NCBI RefSeq assembly: GCF_028554725.1
Contig: NC_071668.1
Span: 806,001 to 870,000 of the forward strand
Length of the DNA: 64,000 bases
Reading direction: 5' to 3'
Origin: Zeugodacus cucurbitae
Taxonomy: Eukaryota; Arthropoda; Insecta; Diptera; Tephritidae
Notes under the pieces: model-generated
The model's database searches: none
Told to the model about the DNA's origin: nothing
The model's input: the letters and a program-made list of their open reading frames with translations, nothing else
Translations under genes and position numbers: made by a program
Shown: positions 48,045 to 60,700 of the stretch, piece by piece
How the letters are laid out: each line of letters starts with the position of its first letter
Position numbering within the stretch: position 1 is the stretch's first letter

Positions 48045-51000
48045 GTAAGAAACAAAATCAAAAGAGAAAACACACTTATAAAGATATTTACTATTAGTAT
48101 TGAGAAACAAATCCAGTACATTTGGAAACGTTTAGTGGTTATAAATAAGTATTTATAACAATGGAAGTATATGCAATTCGAAGAAAGGTTTAGATTTAAA
48201 ATTAAGTACATTATGTTGGCAATTTTTCAGTGAAAAGGAAACTATAATTTCATTCTTCACTGATGACATAGTCTACAATTTTCTAATAACTACGCCTTCA
48301 ATTGCTTTTTATGAGCGCGTTATTAAATGATTATAATATTTTCGGCTAGGTTTTATATTTAAATTTGTAGTTGCTGCACATTTTCTAAATATGAAAAAAT
48401 CAATAAGAACAATTATAAAATGCAGGCATCAAACGATATTTATTATTAAAAAAATATTGTATCCGATGTCTTCGCCATTTTAACCGGTTTTCAAAATGCG
48501 GAAAAATAGAAAACATATAATGGTTTCTAAGTACATCCATTTATACTCGGGTTGATCCCTAATAAAATTCATCAAAGTGCTCTGCCAATACGATTCAGGG
48601 AAATAGTTTTTAAGGATATCCCAAATATTAGTTGAATATTCGTATGTGTAGACAATGACGAAGCGCTCAGATGAATAAGTTAACTAACGTCCAATAAAAA
48701 TAATGAAACTCCTATTATCAAATGTATGGATGCATATATGTACATAAATATTTACTTATGTACATATGCATTTAGAATTGCCGCGGCAGCAGTTGAATGC
48801 GGACAGCCGAAGAATTTCACCAGATTTAGCTTTAAGACTTAGGTAGAAGAGTAGAATGGAGAATAAAAAGCCAGATGAGTGGCAGGGGGCAGCAGTCATC
48901 TGAGGTCGGAGCGCTAGAACCATGAAAAAAGTAACTCATATTGGCAGCTCCCGCACGCAGACATTCTTGTATTTGTACATACGTACACAACGATTGTAAT
49001 ACAGACATCTATTGACTATAGTGGATACCGCATGGTAGCGGTGTGCACGACCATGGTGATGTTCCCCAACTCTGCTATTTGCTCTGCAAACTATACACAC
49101 ACGGACACACATTCGCTTCTTATTACACGAAATCGAGAGAGATGCACTGATACAACGGTTGTAAGTGCGACTGAAATGGCATGCGTTCTATGTCGTGTGC
49201 GTATGTATGTGTGTGTGTTTGTGACCATGTTTCGTCGCTGAAAGAGAGCTTGTCGCTACAGCGAGAACGACACAAAGCAACAGCAACAGCAGCAGCAGCC
49301 ACAACGCAATAGGTAGTTAATCGCTATGAACAGGCAATAACAAATAGAACGCATTTGCTTAAGCCCAACGGACACACACATACACAAAATTATTGTATGT
49401 ACTCAAAATGTGTATGTGTGTGGATATCCGCTTTAATTGGTGTGTTGGTTTGTGTGACTTTCCGCGTCACAGCTAGAAGAGCTGCAGGGGCTTTACTCGT
49501 CGCGTCAACGCTACAAACGCAGCGTTATGTGCGAGTAGTAGCGAGTACTTGGTGCGACACGAGATGTTTCGGCCGCAAAAGCGAGATAGCGAACGTGTTA
49601 TGAACGTTTTTCGCAGCATTAACGACGCTGGCGCATGAACATACAACGACACATATATATATATATGTATGTATATAGCGAATTCGTTTCACAACGTTAA
49701 ACCGCTTTCCACTTTGCTTTGCTATTCAGTTTTACTGCACTGCAGCAAAAGTCGAGCGACAGCAACAAACGACAAAACTCGTTATTCGCTGGGAACTGGC
49801 ATTTCTGAACAAATGGAACGCATTGCTTGGTTTGTGCGCTGAGAGCCAGCCAAGAAATGGGAACGAGAGATAGGATACCGACAAATAAAACGATTTCTTG
49901 CTACAACTACAACTACAAATTCAGTATTGGTCACGTATTCAAACGTTTCCAGATTGCTTAATTTGCGCCAAGAAATGGCTGCCGAACGCAGCGCCGAGCA
50001 TTCGGCACTCTCCGCTGTCGACAGCAGTCACTTTCTGCTGCCGTGGCAAAGTTTCCACAATTTCGGTCCGGACAATTTGCGCTACTTTAATGCCACTTTG
50101 CTTAATGTACATACCCATGATTGTATGAGTGTGTGTGTATGGGTAATGCGCTTATGCACTACAGTTGCAGCTTGCTGCAACCGTTTTCTGTTCGAATTGT
50201 AGTGCGCACTCTCTTTCACAAAACGCCGAGCTGAGCGCAGTATCGCTTGTTGGATAATTGTCAACGCTGACGCAGGCGAAACACATTCAAGGGGGATTGT
50301 AGCGGCCAGGAGATGGTTCGAAAGTTACAAGCCCACAGAGGAACTGGACACGAACCCATAAAGAACACATACAATATAGTTTTGTCGCAGAAGCGCCACA
50401 AAAACTCATTCGCCTGTGAGGGTGTGTTTGTTGCGTAAATTCGCCTTTATGCCCAAAAGACATAAAACACTCCATATGTACATCTATGTAATGCTCGTAT
50501 CACATCGGTTGTGCTGTTGGTGGTCGCTTATTTATCCATAAAATAAATAAATATCTATTCTATGTACATAACTGCATGGATATCTATGTATATACCTCTA
50601 TCTATACAATTACTTGTCGGTGTGCACTTAACTCATTGTGCACAATGATTCCCGAATGCACGACCAAGTGTGTTGCATCCGACCAAACACAGGGGTCGAA
50701 GGTGAATGCATATTAAATTAATGTATCTCGTTTATCTATCCATACCTACACACATTCAAATTTATATAGTATATAATCCAAAATTTTTAGGCCCAGAATT
50801 TAAGACCTTACGTACTTAGATTATAATCGTATATAGTTCTAAAAACATTTAACGGGTTTTACGATGCATGATGAACCTTCGGGACCATTATGAAGTGAAG
50901 CTGGAAGATTTTGGAAGTAATAGAGCAAACTTCGTTCTGTCAGCGATTCACTTATGCTCCGTACACGTGTCAGTGTTCACAGACACAAGGATTTCCACTG

Positions 51001-54000
51001 TACATTCGATATCCTACAACGACCTCTAAGCCCTTACATCCTTATGTATACCAACAAATCAATGGTTAATTGAGTTTTTTGAGTGATATTGCTAAAGTGA
51101 ATATGAAGCTTATGTAATTCCGACTAATTTTAATTATTTTTTTTTAAATTACTTGAAATATTCTATTTACATAATTTTTCTTGACCCAGCTTCATATTTA
51201 CAATTTACAAAACTTTTCTGAAAGTCTATGCGGCCATCATAATAGAATAGTTTCAATAAGAATGAATACCTTCCTATATCTAAAGTGGTTCTTATGGGAC
51301 TGTAGTTGCCGAGTAAGGTATAGGATTTTGGGTTTTATTCAATTAATTTAAAAAAGAAGAGAAACATACACAAGTAAAACACGAAAACAATTTTTATTTA
51401 ATTTTTTTTTTTCTGAAATGTGACGTAATTTTTTGTTTTGGTATTTTCTAAGGTCATTATTTATACATACATACATTTGAACATACATATTTATAATGAA
51501 AGTAGCTATGTGTGTATGTACGTTCACAAGTGTGTAATTTGGAATTTAAAAAGTAAAACAAATGTTCAAAAAATGCTCATAAAAAATCTAATTTGTGGAA
51601 TAAATTGTGCTAAAGTGAGTTCCAAAGACAAGCAAAATCAGCTAAAATTTTAAACCAACGAAATAACGCGTTACGTAACTAAACTTCAGACCCTTGTTCA
51701 CATGACTATATGTGCTTTCAATATATTTTCTTGTAAAATGCTGTAAAATTGTGGACCAGTATTAAAAAAATTCATATTTTGATGTGAAATTGTAAAAAAT
51801 AAAGGAAAGAACGCCAAATTATATAGTGTTCGACCAGCTAAATGCTAATATGTGTGATTATCTATGTGCATAGTGAAATCTGCATTGATTCGATCGAAAC
51901 ACTAAGGTATCTTTTAACGCTCGCGCTAACAACCGCACCCCAATGCGCACTAAATGCGACTGAATGGCAGAGAAAGCCCATCGACGAGTGTAGGCGCTCG
52001 CACGCGGCCCCAACTGCGCCAGCAGCGTCAAAGCGACTCGATAATGAAACCAGCCCGCGTCAAGCTACAAAATAAGCAGGAAAAAACCACCTCAAACATA
52101 CACATTCTCGTACATAAATTGCATCTTACGGTGGGGGGTCGTGAGGCCAAGGGGCGATGTATAAGTAACGTTTGCGTGGTCTTCGATTGATGTGACGGAA
52201 TTGTGTGAGCAAGTGAATGTGTGTGTGTGTGTCGATGTGAGTGCGGTTGTACGTTGTGGCGTTTGCACATATGATTGTATGTGTATATGTATATAATGGT
52301 CCCAAGTACTTAGTAATGCGAGAGAGAATAAGGTGGTTATTTTAACCCCCACTGCCGCGCTGCCATTACTGATTAGACTGTGGTGGGCCATGTAGCGTAC
52401 TTACGAAGCCAGCCACCAGCTCCATGTTAAATACCACACTGCGGCTACAGGCTCACACTCACACATACAGAGAAATATAAGTTGGTATGTAGGTGTGTTG
52501 ATGTAACTCACATTTTCTGAATGTACATACATAAGTGGATGGTTGAGCAAATGGCCCCACAACCGACCGGTCTATAGTTGTGTACGAGTACATATTCCTC
52601 GTCAGTGCTGTGGCGGCACCTTCTCGTACTTCGACCAATCCACTTGAACAACACCTACGAAAGTATATAAACTCTTATATAAAAGTACTTATAAACGTAG
52701 ATATATTTGTAGACAGCATTTGTGTGTGCGTTTGCTATTTAAATACATACGAGTATGTATGTGTGTCTATCAGAAATATATTCGTATTTACATGGCCCAT
52801 GTGTTGTTTTTCCATGCAATGTGGGGCCTCTTGTATACTGGTGAGCACTTGCATGGATTCCAACATCCACATAAGTCCAAACACACATTTGTTTGTATGT
52901 TTGTATGTGGAGACGAAAAGTGCAGTGAAACACGAACGGTGCATTTTCTTCGTGTTGCCTGTGTGGGTGTGCTTGTGTGCACGGATGGGTTGCTTGGAAC
53001 CTGCACCGTCTCCACAGAGGTAAACGTCAATAGTACATGGTATTTACATACATATGTGCTTGTGTATGTGCACTACTGGGGCCGGGATACGTGATGCAAA
53101 TGGGCAGGCAACACGAATTCGAAACCGAGCAACACAAACGTCTCAAGCTAGTCAGGCTGCCGGAAATTTAGCTCACTTGTTAGTTCGGCCAGTTTTTATA
53201 GATTTGTTTGTGCAGGTCTCGGGCTATAACTGGAATAAACGAACATATTAATCCACTTGATCTGTCCTGCACTTCCCTACACCCTCAGCGCATCTACGAC
53301 AAACGCATGTTTTCACTGTTCCATTGTTTTTGTATCGCTGGAGCAGGTTTACTTGTTCATACATACGAGTGCTGTTTGCCGAGTCTGCGCACTATAAAAT
53401 AACCACGTAAAGCAAAATAAAAACAATGCAGTGCCTGGTATTTATTTAGTTTTTTTTTTTTCAAACAATCATATTTTACATAACGTATGCGTCGACGTCA
53501 GCGTTGTCCTGGGCTTTAAGGATTTCTGGGCATACGCTTGGGCAGATCGAATGCAAGAATACATAATATACATATGTACATATAAATGTAGCCAAATATG
53601 CATTATAACACACTCGTATATATGTATATATGTATTGTTGTCACGTTGTATACTTGAACTCCCACATTGCTGCAACTTCTGGGCGGCAGAGGCAAATTGC
53701 AAAAACACCAACAGCACTAATTGAATACTTGCAACGAGCGGTTATAAACGCAATTGTAACATACACACGTAAATGTAAATGTAAATATAGTATATATAAC
53801 TTTGTATATGAATATAACAACAAAATGCTGGCCACATTATTATTTTAAAAATTCATTGTAATTATGGCCACAATAGTTGGTTTAAAGGTAAATACTATAT
53901 AAATGGGTGTAAATAATAAATTCACATAATCAATAAACTTGTATAGATCCATTTTCTTTGCGAGTTTTAAAAGTGAATCCGACTAGTTTCGAAATGCAAT

Positions 54001-56925
54001 ACTCAAATAATCACACTAAGGGATCTGTTCCAAATCTTGTTAGTGAATTATTATTTATTTCTCTACTTATTCTTTTATGCTTATGCGTTGAAACTAAAAT
54101 AAGAGCTAGTTAGCTGATTTCAAAGGTCATCTCTCTAATATCAACTCTCAAAAAATTATTATGTAAATATTCGTATATTAATATTTACGCTGCAGTCAGC
54201 TGAAAGGACATGTCTGATTCCAAATTTTCGTTAAATACCTTTCAACGTTGAATTTATAGATTTGAACGAATCCAAAATTGTTTCTTGAACGTAGGGCTCG
54301 TTGTATTTTTGAGGCCCAAATCCAAATTCCTTAGAGTTGAATTGGAAATGTTACATTAAATTTCAAGAAATACCGTATGTCTAGAGGTGTCGTTCTCTGT
54401 ATTGCTGTACTCAAATTCAATCAAACAAGCCTCAAGGAAAACGTTTTGATATATGTAGGTACAATAGTTCCACATAATTGATAAAGATTAATCTAATTTA
54501 TTCAATTTAAACTCTTATTCATTGAGCAAAAAAGGTTTTTTCACAAAGCAGCTAATTCGTCCTCTTCAGCTAGCTTAGCTATACCGATATTTTCAGAATT
54601 TTCTAAAGTATAAATAATTATACAAACTGAAACTGTTTGTATTATGACTACTTTTGCAAAATATAAACTTTTTAGTTGATATACACACATACATACATAG
54701 AATGTATAAGAATAAAATGAGATTATATCTTTTAGCCAAAAATTAAAATTTACGTATGTATCTGGTTGATTTTTCCATGAATATCTGCAAGTCTCAATCA
54801 ATATTGTACATATTATATATTTACTGTATTACTTTTGAGCAAGAAGGCGTAGGCTAATTGGTATTTCCAATAAATGATAAAATTATTTTATTCTGTTTTT
54901 AATGACGCAACCCTTATAATTCGTATTATTATATTATTTTTGTTTTTTTTTTTCTGTACAAAATTAGTAGGCAACATTCACTTTGAGATAGTTAAACACA
55001 CGTATGTATGTATGTATGTGAATATATATGAAAGGTATGTAGGTAGGAGACTGCGTAACGAATAAAATAAGATTTCTTACTGAATTTTGCTTGGCTTTAG
55101 CATTCGCCTGTGTTATTGCTTTGTTCTCATGTACGTAGGTATAAGGTCTTATCTTTATTTCTACATATGTATGTATGTGTGGCTGTAGCTTGTATTCATA
55201 TGTACATTTGTATGTGTGGGAAAAGTGGAATAGTGAGGAAAGAATAAGCAACCCCAACAAAGTCATAGCCGGGCATTGCAACAATAGGGCTACAAGGAAA
55301 AATAACATCAAATTTACATATTGTATGCGCGCACATACACAAATGCATTAATATATAGACATGTACATGTGTGTAGATTGTCGTTTCTAAATTTACAACA
55401 ACCATAACAAAGAACAGCTCGAAAAAATCTTTGTCATGATTTCCCTTCAAGTGAGCGCTACACAACCAAACAAATACAAACACACACAAGCGCAATATAC
55501 TACATAGATATGTGTGTACATAGGTGTATGTCACCTATGGGACACCCTGTGTAGCTGGCAAACACTATTCTTAGTACATACATACAAACATACATAAATA
55601 AACGAGCATCTGCATTCATATAAATACGTAAATATCTACGTACAAAAGCTATAAAAGTGCTTACTTTGATCGACTCTCTCGTTCTAGCGCTTGTCAGTGT
55701 GCTCTTCACCACCTTTTTCTTCTTAGCACCACACTAGTGTAATAAAAGTAGCAACAACAATATGAAGAAAAATTTACAAAACGGCAACCAACTCATCAAC
55801 TTCATTGCCATGCACACAGTGCCATTCATATATACGAGTACGAATACATACATACATATGTATATATCTACCAACATTGCTATGTAAATAAATCGAAAAT
55901 TCTCTCCTCTTGTTTCTGTTTCGCGCATACTCAGCAAGTTTTGCCACTCATTACCTCCCTCCCGCCGGGTAAAAACATCATCTAGTCAATTATATACTCG
56001 TATTGAGAAAACATTTCGCCATGTTGCCAGTTTTCGTTGACTTTTTTCCCTATTCACTCGTTACGTATTGTGTGTGTATGTATGTTTGACTCTTGCTGCT
56101 CTCGCTGTGTTTGTGGCTCTGGCTGTAGCTGTCGCTGTCGCTGCAGTAGCCGCTGCCGTCGCTGCTGTTTGCCCAGATCTATTGTGCTGCTTTGCCATTG
56201 CCTCGGTGTGCGTGCGCTGTTGCCACATTTCCAGTTTCCGTTAATTGTGTACGAGCCGAGCAGCGCTATATGCACACACAAACTCAAGCCAATTTAGTTG
56301 AATTAAAGTGTATGTGTGTGTGTGTTTGGGTTTGTATCTGCAGCCCAACTATCTACAAAACAACCGACTGAACGGCCACAATAAAATATATGGAATTTTC
56401 AACATTTGGTCATGTTTTGTTCGTGCTTCTCGTATTTAAGGCATGTGTATACACAAGCAATCGCACATATCTCTTAGTTTACACATGAATTCATACATAC
56501 TTATGTATGTATGTACGAGTATGTATGTGTGTCCATACTAATGCCGTAAAAGCACGTTGGTAGGTAGCTGCTTCGTTCAAATTAGAGTAAGAAGTTGATG
56601 GTCGGTCGATTGTTGGCTAGAAAAATATAAATACGCACATGCAAGTATCTATCTATCTACCTACATACATAGTTATATAGTATGTATGTGTATACAATCA
56701 CATTTTTCCTATAATTGTTTACTTACAAGCGACCATAAATGAGTTTGTAAGTATGTATGACTGTTTATATGTTCATACATACATCATATCATGTTATGCG
56801 CTCATATTCTCTTGTGGGCAACATTGTAGACTTCATAGATTTTATAATACCCACATTTACGCCAGAGGCTATGGAAAGATCATGAGTTATAAAGACCTTT
56901 CTTAGTAATTTCTTGGAAAGACTTT

Positions 56926-57117
56926 ATGTTTGGAATCTTAGTACTTGTGTTCTTATCATTTACATATGTTATTCGGAGCACCTTTAGCTTTCTTCATAAT
57001 GAATTCTGCGATAGGACCCAATATTGGCACGAAATTTATATAGATCCAGAGGAAATTGAAGATATAGAATGCATAAAAATGTGGGTTTCACTCGAAGATT
57101 GTGTTATCGCATCATAG
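56926..57117 (+). CDS. Possible small secreted peptide (63 aa), unsupported
   Basis: A 63-codon frame begins with a textbook signal-like stretch (MFGILVLVFLSFTYVIRSTF), followed by an acidic segment with three cysteines (EFCDRTQYWHEIYIDPEEIE) and ends in its own stop. A TATA-like TTTATAATAC is about 85 bases upstream, and AATAAA occurs near 57405. The frame overlaps another open one (57069-57332). No family is recognised and a chance frame is quite possible. If real, it lies in the intron just before the spen-like coding exon. Confidence 0.2.
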   Translation: MFGILVLVFLSFTYVIRSTFSFLHNEFCDRTQYWHEIYIDPEEIEDIECIKMWVSLEDCVIAS

Positions 57118-57439
57118 ACATAGCACAGTGTTGGAACAGCTCTTATGGATCGATTCAAAACATTAATGTTGTTGCCGGCAAACTTTTTACTTCTCGTTTT
57201 AGTCTTTTTAGCGAAAAGAAGGAAGAAGTAGTCAACGAAAAGAGAGATTTCAGAAATAGTAGCAGAATATACTCGAAATATTACACTGTGGAACCAGGTC
57301 CAAATCAGAAAACTAAATTACCATTTAATTAAAAATTGATTTAAATGTTGTTTATTTTATTACGAAATATTTTCAAAAATATGTACATGATAATCCAAAG
57401 AAAAAATAAATAACAAATTATTATTTCTCTTTTTTACAG

Positions 57440-57614
57440 TTCATGTGCATGTGTCAGTGCTTGTAATATACTAAATCCAGATTATACGCATTCTATCGAC
57501 GACATATGGAAAAAATAGTGTAACCATAAAGAATATTCAGTCGTTCTCCAAAGTGAATGGGGTGGAGCGCGCCCCTCTTAAAACAAGTCGCCTCCATGAA
57601 GTTTTATAAACAAA
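57440..57614 (+). other. 5' UTR part of the spen-like first coding exon
   Basis: A clear acceptor (CTCTTTTTTACAG ending at 57439) opens an exon that runs to the donor at 57707. The first 175 bases are untranslated. The exon therefore has upstream noncoding partners. Confidence 0.45.
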
Positions 57615-57706
57615 ATGGTACGTGAAGAAACCCGAAAAATTTGTTTTGGTCAAATACCCGAAGCGAGATTACGTGAGGATACAAAAAGCCGAGAACACTT
57701 AAAACG
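57615..57706 (+). CDS. spen: First coding exon of a Split ends (SPEN)-like RNA-binding protein, partial
   Basis: Spen is a very large nuclear RNA-binding repressor with N-terminal RRMs and a C-terminal SPOC domain. This exon encodes 30 codons plus two bases, MVREETRKICFGQIPEARLR and onward to EHLKR at the splice, ending at a CG|GTAAGT donor. Vertebrate SPEN starts with MVRE-TRHLWVGNLP and an EHFKR a little later, so start, spacing and end of the first RRM half agree, but the RNP2 core (KICFGQIP) is divergent and two residues are inserted. Fly Spen is usually annotated with three RRMs against four in mammals, so a decayed first RRM fits. The neighbours (U5-40K, BBS8) lie close to spen on the D. 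melanogaster map. The rest of the gene is beyond the window. Another RRM protein remains possible. Confidence 0.5.
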
Positions 57707-60700
57707 GTAAGTCTCTCTTAGAATTAATTGCATTCATTAAATTTAAATTTATTCACATTTCTTTTTGAATTTTAAAATAGCGTTTATCTTTGTAGACGTC
57801 TCCAACGCTTCTATATACATACATTTTTCTAGCTTTATGTTTAATTTCGCACTCCTATTGATATGTATAGGTTATAATATAGAAATACATAATCAAAAGA
57901 TCTGCTGTGAGACCACGGAAGGTTGTTAGGTACTTCACTTTTTTAGAAATATACTTTTCCGGAGTAAAGTAGAAACAAGCAATAGAGTTCTCAAGGGTCG
58001 CTCGTAGATTTTCTTCGTTTTAGTACATTCTGTCTTCTGCACAATCAATTACAGATATCAATCCCTAGGCTGCATATATATTTAGATATATATATTATTC
58101 TTTTTTATTAATTTATAAATAATTATTGAAATAAGTTTCAGTTAGTTGCTAGGAATTCGAGCGAAATAAGTATTAAAGAGTTCGCTGCAGCAGTGTCTTC
58201 GAACTGATAGCTCTTCTTAAGCTTGTGTTTCGTTAAGATTATATCTGCTTTCCAGACAATAAAACACAATTTGCTTATGTACATAGTAGATATGTATATA
58301 CTTATGTATATATCGCTATTACCACCAAGTCCTGTGTACTAACGCGCGTAGAACGACAATGTGGTACCGAAGCCATTTCTTATCAAAAACAATTTCGAAA
58401 ACAGGCGTTCATTCATTCAAATAAATTCCTAACGCAAATTTCACCCCATTCAATTTGAAATATTCATCGGCGTCATAGCCAGCAGAAAGAATGGAAGAAA
58501 AACAGTTGCTTTGCGTAAGAGAACACAAACAGGGGCGGACGAGAGTCAGGAGTATCACAGCAGCTGACGAGGCGTTAAAGGAAATATACACACATACATA
58601 TGTACATACAGACATTCTATAAATTGTACATATTGACATTCATAAAATTTATTTGACATATAAGTGCATAAGTTAAAGCATATTTAGATGTCATGTGTAC
58701 ATATGTATGTGTGTATAACCATGAAAGTTTGTTGTTGAGTTGAGTTCACTACTATAGGAGCCGATACAAAGCCAAAGCGGTATTGCCAGAAGTTGGACTT
58801 CCTGTATGAACGCATACGCACACATTCACGCGTGTATTTGTAGTAAAAACCGCCCAGCTAGTAGTTCTGTGGACAACGATGACGAGTGGCAACTGTCGAC
58901 TTGCGGTGCTGCGAATTTCTTCTGCTCTTAATATAAAACCCTGTTTATGTTTTCCAGTAAAACTCCTCGCTTGATTTGGGCCTCTTTCGCTCGCTTCCTC
59001 TGACCTTCTTCAGTCTTTCATATGGTGGGTATATGGTTGAAGTTGTTTTAAGCATATACGACGAATCTATCCAAGCTACATACAAATAAGATGTGTGTTC
59101 GTGTTCGCCTGCGTCACATGAGTAACGAAAACAACTCCCAGTTGTGGAGTTGAAAAGCAACTGCCGTCGACGCTACCGCTGTGACTATCGACTGCCACTA
59201 ACTTGGCGGTTGCTGTTGTTGTTGTTTTTTATTATGTTTTTTGTTTTGCTGTCAGCCCGTCTTTTCACTCTGGTGACTACAGTCACATTTCCAAATGAAG
59301 TCGACGGCAACCAAGCGATTCACCAAGCAACCGAGCAACCAACCAGCCAGTCAGCCAGCCAAGGAATAAAAACAAACATAAAACAACAAATACAAGCACA
59401 CAACAACACGTATGTATGTATGTCTGTATGTACGTCGAGTAGGTAATTGTCGTCAAATGTTGTTGGTATCGGCACAGGCGATGAGTGCACGTTACTCAGC
59501 CAGTCAGCCAGCCAGCCATCAGCTACGCACGAACGCTTGTGTGCCAAAGTACGATTCGGGCGAATACAAATAAGTATCTCGTCGTGTGTTTGTACGGGTA
59601 TTCGTAGGTAATATGAAATCAAAGGTGGTGGTAGCGGCGGTGGTTAGTGCGCATCCACAATAATGCGCGCTGTGTGAAATGTGGCAACGTCGCATCGTCG
59701 ACAATGTTGTTTTGTATAAATCCATTTACGATTTGCTGCTGCCAAGCTGCTCTGTCTTTGGCTCTATGTAGCTCTCACAGTTTCTGTGGCGGGCTGTCGG
59801 TTGCTTTCTGCCTGCTGTCGGCTGTTGGCTGTCGGTGTGTTCATGCTTGCTGCGTGTATCTGCGAGATACAAAGAAGCAGCTACAATTTGCTCGCCTTTT
59901 TGTTTGTTTGTTTGTAGTAATTTTAGCTGAGTTTCAGGTTATTTCTACACGTCATGGTTCGCTTGTCTGCCTGTCTGCTGCCCGCCACCGAACGTCTGCT
60001 TCTCGGCCCTTGCGACCGTCTGTTGCCCGTCCGTCCGTCCATCTATCTATTCGCATCGCAGCTGTGTGCGTGTTTACCTTTTTTGTAGGCTGTGTGGCCG
60101 TGAATGTGTTAGTTCTCGTTTGTGTTTTCGTGTAGGTTTTCATCACCGTCACCGTTTTGTTTTTCTCGATTTCGAGTTATTCGCAGATACTATTTATTTT
60201 TCATTTCTGCTTTGGTATACATAATTCACGGTAATTGCTTGTTGTTGTTGTCTTTGTTGCCGCTGTTAATGTTATTGCCGTTCTCCGCCGATGCTATTTC
60301 GCTAGTCGAATAGTTTCATTATATTTCGACAAGTAGGTATCTGGCGGATACTCGTTTGGTAAACAATTTTTTCAAAACAATTTTTTTTCTTTACCTTACC
60401 GGTATATGCCTGCAGATATGTATACATACACATGTATGTGCAACTCATGGCGTAATGTTTATTTTTTCCACAACCAATATTCGACATTTTGTGTTGGCCA
60501 CTTCCCGAAAGCGCCAACATCTCACTAAGAAATTTTAGTAGCCACTGTACATATTATTTATGGTGATCTAAATCCACCGATGCTTAATTTATGTAGTGCT
60601 ATGTATGTATGTAAATATTCCATGTATTCATTCCTGCTAAAATAGTTGGGCTACTCAAGTTAACAAGCTATGTGTGCCTGTTTTGTTCGGTTAATTAAAC

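Larger units (their letters stand above)
44421..57439 (+). other. Long noncoding region: SFT2 promoter, then presumed 5' region of a spen-like gene
   Basis: Thirteen kilobases contain no recognised protein gene. The left kilobase should hold the SFT2 promoter. From about 45680 the region looks like the 5' UTR exons and introns of a large + strand gene. GC-richer patches at 46020-46470, 49240-49560 and 51900-52200 stand out from AT-rich sequence full of TATG/CATA and CA repeats. One open frame at 56926-57117 is listed separately. Confidence 0.4.

Noticed and set aside
59647..60135. 162-codon open frame on +
   Set aside because: Cys/Leu/Val-rich translation of CTG/TTG-rich sequence, with no domain, inside the presumed spen-like intron.
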